DNA of 23,595 nucleotides, from IMG/VR virus record IMGVR_UViG_3300005613_000420, positions 1 to 23,595 of that record; one strand, 5' to 3'. The notes beneath the pieces are model-generated. The model saw only the letters and a program-made list of their open reading frames with translations, ran no database searches and was not told the DNA's origin. Below are positions 20,144-23,595 of the stretch, piece by piece. This DNA comes from a virus. The position numbers and the translations under genes are program-made. Each line of letters starts with the position of its first letter. The stretch's first letter is position 1.

Positions 20144-20232
20144 CCATAACAGAATACCTAAAGGCATCTCACGAAGATTGGGCGTTCATACTAAGCGATG
20201 AGAAACCAAAGCAATTGACGTTATTCGATTAA
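20140..20232 (+). CDS. 30-residue micro-protein ending in a sliding-clamp-binding-like motif
   Basis: ATG 20140 overlaps the previous stop (ATGA); TAA 20230-20232. The peptide begins MTITEYLKASHEDWAFILSD and ends KQLTLFD. QLTLF fits the bacterial beta-clamp-binding consensus QL(S/D)LF, and a C-terminal position is where such motifs are commonly found. It could tether a phage activity to the clamp or compete for it. The motif is visible; binding is inference. Confidence 0.5.
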   Translation: MTITEYLKASHEDWAFILSDEKPKQLTLFD

Positions 20233-20243
20233 ACTAATGACCA

Positions 20244-20462
20244 ATGACAACCAAAGAACAAATACAATCAATCAACGAAAACACGAACCGCATAGGGCTA
20301 TTCCTTATTGTTCTAATATTTCAAGGATGTTTCGGCTGTAACAAATGCGAACACAAAGAACCAGAACATCAATCAAAACAAATGTCAATTCCTGAGCGAA
20401 TAGAATCGGTTAAAAAGGAACTCAAAAGAATTGATGAGAAATACCCATTTCCAAAGAAATAA
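20244..20462 (+). CDS. Small membrane or lipoprotein-like protein
   Basis: 72 residues. A hydrophilic start (MTTKEQIQSINENTNRI) precedes a hydrophobic stretch (GLFLIVLIFQG), then CFGCNKC and a charged Lys/Glu-rich tail. If the hydrophobic part is an anchor, the Cys cluster lies just outside. The stretch is short for a membrane helix. No family recognised. Last gene before a 209-base gap. Confidence 0.5.
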   Translation: MTTKEQIQSINENTNRIGLFLIVLIFQGCFGCNKCEHKEPEHQSKQMSIPERIESVKKELKRIDEKYPFPKK

Positions 20463-20595
20463 AAAATGGGTGTGGCGAAAATGATGTTTCTAAATACTCG
20501 CTATTCTTACACGATAGAATCGGTTTGAATGACATCAGCCCATATTGACTAACGCTGTGAGGGAATCAGCTAGATCAAAATCCCAACAATCAAAC

Positions 20596-20657
20596 GCTAC
20601 TGTGAGACGAATGGCGCAGTAGCAGATTAAGCCCCTGACTAGTAATAGTTGGGGGCT
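20596..20657 (+). other. Two hairpins in the leader of 20672-20911
   Basis: First: GCTACTG (20596-20602) with CAGTAGC (20617-20623). Second: AGCCCC (20630-20635) and ACTA (20638-20641) with TAGT (20646-20649) and GGGGCT (20652-20657), interrupted only by a TG/TG internal loop. No T-tract. The second ends 14 bases before the ATG. The remainder of the gap 20463-20595 has a small ATTCT/AGAAT hairpin (20503-20520) and nothing else I recognise. Confidence 0.5.
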
Positions 20658-20671
20658 ATATTGAAAACAAC

Positions 20672-20911
20672 ATGACAACGATTAAAGAAGGAGACATAGT
20701 AAAGCTGCTAAATGTAGGCAATGCCACCATACATGATTACAGAGGCCAAACTGTATTTGTTGCTGGGGAAAATTATTTAGTAGATAGAGTTTTGCCAAAC
20801 GGTAACATAGGAATAGTAAGTGCGCACCATGAATGCTATGTTCACTCTAATCAAGTGGTAACTACTGGAACTAGCGTAAAAGTCACGAAACACTGGTATA
20901 AGTTTTGGTAG
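20672..20911 (+). CDS. Small beta-rich hypothetical protein
   Basis: 79 residues, beginning MTTIKEGDIVKLLNVGNATI and continuing with strands around Gly turns (TVFVAGENYLVDRVLPNGNI), like a small SH3/KOW-type barrel; the KEGDIVKL opening is typical of such folds. The C-terminus is basic and aromatic (VTKHWYKFW). It stands alone between two hairpins that share a 15-base sequence. Function unknown. Confidence 0.6.
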   Translation: MTTIKEGDIVKLLNVGNATIHDYRGQTVFVAGENYLVDRVLPNGNIGIVSAHHECYVHSNQVVTTGTSVKVTKHWYKFW

Positions 20912-20916
20912 CAGAT

Positions 20917-20944
20917 TAAGCCTCGTTAATTCGGGGCTTTTTTG
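20917..20944 (+). terminator. Rho-independent terminator before the late module
   Basis: AAGCCTCG (20918-20925) pairs with CGGGGCTT (20932-20939) with one mismatch, followed by TTTTTT to 20943. It ends the accessory region; the late promoter's -7 element begins at once at 20945. Confidence 0.75.
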
Positions 20945-20970
20945 TACCTTTGATAACTAAATCTTTAGTT
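20945..20970 (+). promoter_or_regulatory. Late promoter -7 element with a perfect palindrome at the start site
   Basis: TACCTTTG (20945-20952) matches TAnnTTTG. AACTAAA (20955-20961) and TTTAGTT (20964-20970) form a perfect palindrome with a 2-base spacer at the expected transcription start. No -33 TTTG is seen at the right distance, because the terminator stem occupies that place. An activator or repressor site for the packaging genes is likely. Confidence 0.5.
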
Positions 20971-20987
20971 GATTAATTTCTATTAAT

Positions 20988-21284
20988 TTGGACAGAAGAA
21001 AAAATAACGGAGGTCATTCAACAAAAGCCAAGCGCAAAGATGACAAGAGATTATTGACCAAAATAGAACGCCTTGGATTAGCTAACTTAATGGATGAGGC
21101 TTTGACCAATGAAGATTGGGTGAAGATATTCAAGGCATCTAAAATGGAGGCCATAGCTGGAGACCTTAACCATATAAAGTTTTTAGCTGATTACTATTTT
21201 GGTAAGCCACAACAACACATCGACCACACAACAGACGGTGAAAAGATAAACGTGCCGATAATCAACGTACATAGTGAGCATTGA
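20988..21284 (+). CDS. Small terminase subunit-like protein (TTG start)
   Basis: 98 residues from TTG at 20988; an in-frame stop at 20970-20972 leaves no ATG upstream, and the next ATG would cut off the basic N-terminus. The start RRKNNGGHSTKAKRKDD is the Asn/Gly/Arg/Lys-rich tail common in small terminases of Bacteroidota phages, followed by helical segments (EDWVKIFKASKMEAIAG) and the end FGKPQQHIDHTTDGEKINVP, also typical. Small terminases bind the packaging site and load the large subunit. The large subunit gene overlaps it by 11 bases. Confidence 0.75.
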   Translation: MDRRKNNGGHSTKAKRKDDKRLLTKIERLGLANLMDEALTNEDWVKIFKASKMEAIAGDLNHIKFLADYYFGKPQQHIDHTTDGEKINVPIINVHSEH

Positions 21285-22617
21285 CCTATCCAAGAAACAA
21301 TCCAAAGCTTGGCATCTACTCGAATCTAAACCCGAAGTATCTGAGGTGTTTTTTGGCGGAGGTGCCGGATCGGGCAAGTCATGGTTCGGGTGCGTATGGC
21401 ATATCAACAGGCGTATGCGTTACGCTGGTAGCCGTGGACTGATAGGACGGGCAAAGCTTTCAGCACTTGAACAATCAACGTTAGTTACTCTATTCGAGGT
21501 TGCTCATTTGATGGGCTACCAAGTAGGCAAAGACTTCAACTACAATAGCCAAAAACACGTTATCAATTGGGCGAACGGTTCAACAACGGTTCTAAAGGAT
21601 TTATTTCTGTACCCGTCAGACCCCGATTTCATTTCGCTTGGTTCAACCGAATATACAGATGCGTTCATTGATGAGTTGCCTGAAATAACCGAGAAAGCTT
21701 ATGACATTGTGAGTAGCCGTATCCGTTACAAATTAGACGAATATGGAATAACGCCTAAGATATTCAGTACTGGCAACCCGCGCAAGAACTGGGTCAAGAA
21801 AAAGTTTGTTGACCCCGAAGTGTTGCCCGAACATATTAGCTACGTACCCGCATTGCTTTCTGACAACCCTAACGAAAAATTTAGGGAGCTATATGAGCAA
21901 CAGTTAGGCCGCATGCGTAGCGATTACGATAAGCAAAGGCTGCTATACGGTAATTGGGATGCCGATGAAGAGGTTGATAACCCGTTCGCGTTCAATTGGT
22001 CGGACGAACACCACATTCAACCCTGCTACCATAACCCTAACAGGCAACTCATCATATCAATGGACTTTAACATTGAGCCTTTCGCGTTCATCTACTCACA
22101 CGTTTGGCAAGACAAAGAGGGATTCCATTGTCATATCTTCATGGAAGAAACGATTGAAAAGGGTTCGATACATCAGGCCGTAACGAACATTAGACATAAG
22201 TTCCATCACTACCTATGGAATTGTGCTATTACAGGCGATTACAACGGCAATAAGCGTGAATTAGGACAATCGGACAACGCATCAAACTATGAGCAAATCA
22301 GACGCGAATTAGGGTTATCAGCAAGGCAGATACAGACAAGCCCGAACCCGAAGCATAGCAACAGCCGAAACGACCTTAACTTTGTTCTATTCCATTCACG
22401 CGGCAATCCACACGACATTGACTTTAGGATTGACCCTAGATGCCCGAACACTATCCGAGATATGAAGTTTGTTGAGGCCGATGGTGAGGGCGGAATCGTT
22501 AAGGACAATCGAAAGCACATACACGAAAAGGCCGACCACTTGGATGCTGTGAGGTATTTGGTCAACCATGATTCAGTGCAACGCTATATCCGTTACCGTC
22601 AAAAGTTGTATATTTGA
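21274..22617 (+). CDS. terL: Terminase large subunit
   Basis: 447 residues from a GTG at 21274. ATPase domain: Walker A FFGGGAGSGKS (26-36), Walker B and catalytic Glu FIDELPE (131-137), coupling motif STGNP (165-169). Nuclease domain (RNase H fold): IISMDFNIEP (Asp264), Glu291/Glu292 and Asp322 in GDYNGN, and the closing HEKADHLDAVRYLV (Asp421, Asp424). It pumps DNA into the prohead and cuts it to length. The order and size are as expected for the family. It overlaps the small subunit by 11 bases, a sign of coupling that also supports the GTG start. The portal should lie beyond the right edge. Confidence 0.95.
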   Translation: MSIDLSKKQSKAWHLLESKPEVSEVFFGGGAGSGKSWFGCVWHINRRMRYAGSRGLIGRAKLSALEQSTLVTLFEVAHLMGYQVGKDFNYNSQKHVINWANGSTTVLKDLFLYPSDPDFISLGSTEYTDAFIDELPEITEKAYDIVSSRIRYKLDEYGITPKIFSTGNPRKNWVKKKFVDPEVLPEHISYVPALLSDNPNEKFRELYEQQLGRMRSDYDKQRLLYGNWDADEEVDNPFAFNWSDEHHIQPCYHNPNRQLIISMDFNIEPFAFIYSHVWQDKEGFHCHIFMEETIEKGSIHQAVTNIRHKFHHYLWNCAITGDYNGNKRELGQSDNASNYEQIRRELGLSARQIQTSPNPKHSNSRNDLNFVLFHSRGNPHDIDFRIDPRCPNTIRDMKFVEADGEGGIVKDNRKHIHEKADHLDAVRYLVNHDSVQRYIRYRQKLYI

Positions 22618-22620
22618 GCC

Positions 22621-22797
22621 ATGCTAAACGATGAACAACTGGACAACCTACGGCACAACGCTAAAGGCTTGACGAACGCTAAGAACGAGATAAACGAACA
22701 GCTCAACGGCTTCATTAAGATGTGTCAGAAGTTGGGATATTCGGTCAACCCAAAGACGGGTGAATTAAAGGAAATTTCTAGAATCATAAGGATATGA
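22621..22797 (+). CDS. 58-residue hypothetical protein behind terL
   Basis: ATG at 22621, three bases after the terL stop; its TGA overlaps the next ATG. Helical and charged, beginning MLNDEQLDNLRHNAKGLTNA, with the centre EQLNGFIKMCQKLGYSVNPK. No family recognised. It is in the packaging/structural operon, so a small virion or packaging accessory role is possible. Confidence 0.55.
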   Translation: MLNDEQLDNLRHNAKGLTNAKNEINEQLNGFIKMCQKLGYSVNPKTGELKEISRIIRI

Positions 22798-23156
22798 GTG
22801 TTTGTGACCCATGTACTAAAGTATTGCCCGTCCTATATTGTTCGGACGCGGTTTGGATAGGTGATTGGCCTGCGGGTGCTGGTGTTGCCTTGCAAGTTTG
22901 GTGGATGAACACGGCAAACGGATTGATAGGCAACGAGGCTGTAACAAGCGGAACGGGCGGCAAAGTATCCATTACATTTGCAAATCACATGGAGGGTAAT
23001 AGCTATGAGGTATGGATGAACGCAAGCGTAGGACAGATGCTTGTCAAGTCTCCATTCAACCTACCATCAACAGCAACTTCAGTAGATTGCATACTCGTTT
23101 CTTTTGAGCGCGTGAATGGTGTAACAGTTGCTGAAAGCAAAGTTAGCGTGTCATGA
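22794..23156 (+). CDS. Beta-rich hypothetical structural protein
   Basis: 120 residues, beginning MSVCDPCTKVLPVLYCSDAV. Four Cys lie in the first 16 residues, and the rest is strand-rich with Gly/Thr turns (GTGGKVSITFANHMEGNSYE) and a conserved-looking SFERVNGVTVAESKVSVS end. It resembles small beta-sandwich virion proteins and the decorated ends of tail proteins. Coupled on both sides by 4-base overlaps. No family recognised. Confidence 0.6.
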   Translation: MSVCDPCTKVLPVLYCSDAVWIGDWPAGAGVALQVWWMNTANGLIGNEAVTSGTGGKVSITFANHMEGNSYEVWMNASVGQMLVKSPFNLPSTATSVDCILVSFERVNGVTVAESKVSVS

Positions 23157-23449
23157 TAGAGATATACACGGCATTTGCCATAATCGGGCTGCACCGAAGT
23201 GTTGACCTTATTCTTTGGTCGTTCACTGGTAATGGCTTATCCGAGTATTGGGATATGATGGAAAGGGTGACTTTCAGAAACGCTTTGAAGCCTATTATCT
23301 TTTGCGTGTATTGCATGCCCTCAATATGGGGAACAATAGCATACCTTTACTTCCATTCCAATTACAACGTAGGCTCTTGGGCTTTTTTTGTCCTTGTAGT
23401 TGCCGCGTTCGTGCATTTGTTTGATAGGGTTATTGATAAACTTTCGTAA
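23153..23449 (+). CDS. Small membrane protein in the structural operon
   Basis: 98 residues with probable membrane segments at about 4-24, 45-65 and 72-92 (AFFVLVVAAFVHLF in the last). It contains Cys51 and Cys54 (IIFCVYCMPS). Membrane proteins at this position are seen in Bacteroidota phages between terminase and portal; the role is not known. ATGA overlap with the preceding gene; the next ATG overlaps its stop by one base. Confidence 0.6.
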   Translation: MIEIYTAFAIIGLHRSVDLILWSFTGNGLSEYWDMMERVTFRNALKPIIFCVYCMPSIWGTIAYLYFHSNYNVGSWAFFVLVVAAFVHLFDRVIDKLS

Positions 23450-23595
23450 TGGGTTTCAAACTAGGCGAATCAGTATTCCTAAAGACCGACAACGAACAAC
23501 ATGAAAACATAGTTGTCTCAGTTCGTCAATTCTACGGAGGAACAACCACATACACTATCAGTTGCAACGGTTCTTACATTGACGTTTATGAGTGT
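23449..23595 (+). CDS. Hypothetical protein cut by the right edge
   Basis: ATG at 23449 shares a base with the previous TAA and the frame is open to the end (49 codons seen). Begins MGFKLGESVFLKTDNEQHEN, followed by strand-like segments (IVVSVRQFYGGTTTYTISC). The KxGExVFLKTD start is like small beta-barrel phage proteins. The family cannot be decided from this piece. Confidence 0.5.
   Translation, partial: MGFKLGESVFLKTDNEQHENIVVSVRQFYGGTTTYTISCNGSYIDVYEC

Noticed and set aside
20560-20640. Cobalamin-type riboswitch
   Set aside because: GGGAATC and CGCTACTGTGAG recall B12 riboswitch words, but the expected stems and the downstream conserved box are missing, and the gene below is not a transport or B12 gene.
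1-23595. CRISPR array, integrase, transposase or CI-type repressor
   Set aside because: No regularly spaced repeats, and no tyrosine/serine recombinase, transposase or LexA-like repressor motif was seen in any frame; mobility of the cassette-like units would need an enzyme from elsewhere.

Overview
The window reads as part of a double-stranded DNA tailed bacteriophage (or a prophage-like genome) of a Bacteroidota host, probably a Flavobacteriia-like one. Three things support this. First, the gene families: an ERF recombinase, a DUF3127 OB-fold protein, a VirE-N/BT4734-type primase-helicase, DUF5675, DUF551, a phage_holin_4-type holin and a large terminase. Second, the promoters have the Bacteroidota form (TAnnTTTG at -7, sometimes TTTG near -33), and Shine-Dalgarno sequences are mostly absent. 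Third, the base composition is AT-rich with a standard genetic code. No integrase, CI-type repressor or capsid gene is inside the window, so the lifestyle cannot be decided here.

Layout. 1-4.5 kb is the end of the tail module and the lysis region: a tail/receptor-type protein cut by the left edge, a holin, an overlapping spanin-like pair, and a minus-strand DUF5675 protein (candidate lysis enzyme). Two lone genes here (2452-2721 minus, 3640-3930 plus) sit next to unusual palindromes. 4.5-8.4 kb is an early operon with a metallophosphoesterase, small unknown proteins, the ERF recombinase and DUF551. 8.5-12.0 kb is a second early unit: very small, stop/start-overlapping genes including a 55-residue HTH protein, then a helicase-DNA methyltransferase whose reading frame is split by one in-frame TAA, then the DUF3127 protein. 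The two early units start behind promoters that share an identical 25-bp operator-like segment (5721-5745 and 8443-8467). 12.03-12.48 kb is non-coding: a terminator, an AT-rich tract with repeated ACGYCC motifs (possible origin), a second terminator, a good promoter, and an 88-nt leader that folds into a three-way junction. It precedes the primase-helicase, an SF2 helicase with a zinc ribbon and a VRR-NUC nuclease (12.5-16.6 kb). These proteins together form a replication/recombination set.

16.8-18.07 kb differs from the rest: four small orphan genes separated by long imperfect palindromes bounded by ACAACG and GTTGT, closely resembling integron attC sites. The same signals flank the lone genes at 2.4-2.85 kb and, in part, 3.6-4.0 kb. 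I regard this cassette-like structure in a phage as the most interesting signal. 18.08-20.9 kb is an accessory stretch of small, mostly unknown genes, including a 30-residue peptide ending in a sliding-clamp-binding-like motif. 20.95-23.6 kb starts the late module: promoter plus palindrome, small terminase (TTG start), large terminase (GTG start), and small virion/membrane genes running off the right edge.

All function calls are from reading motifs by eye; no database search or folding program was run.
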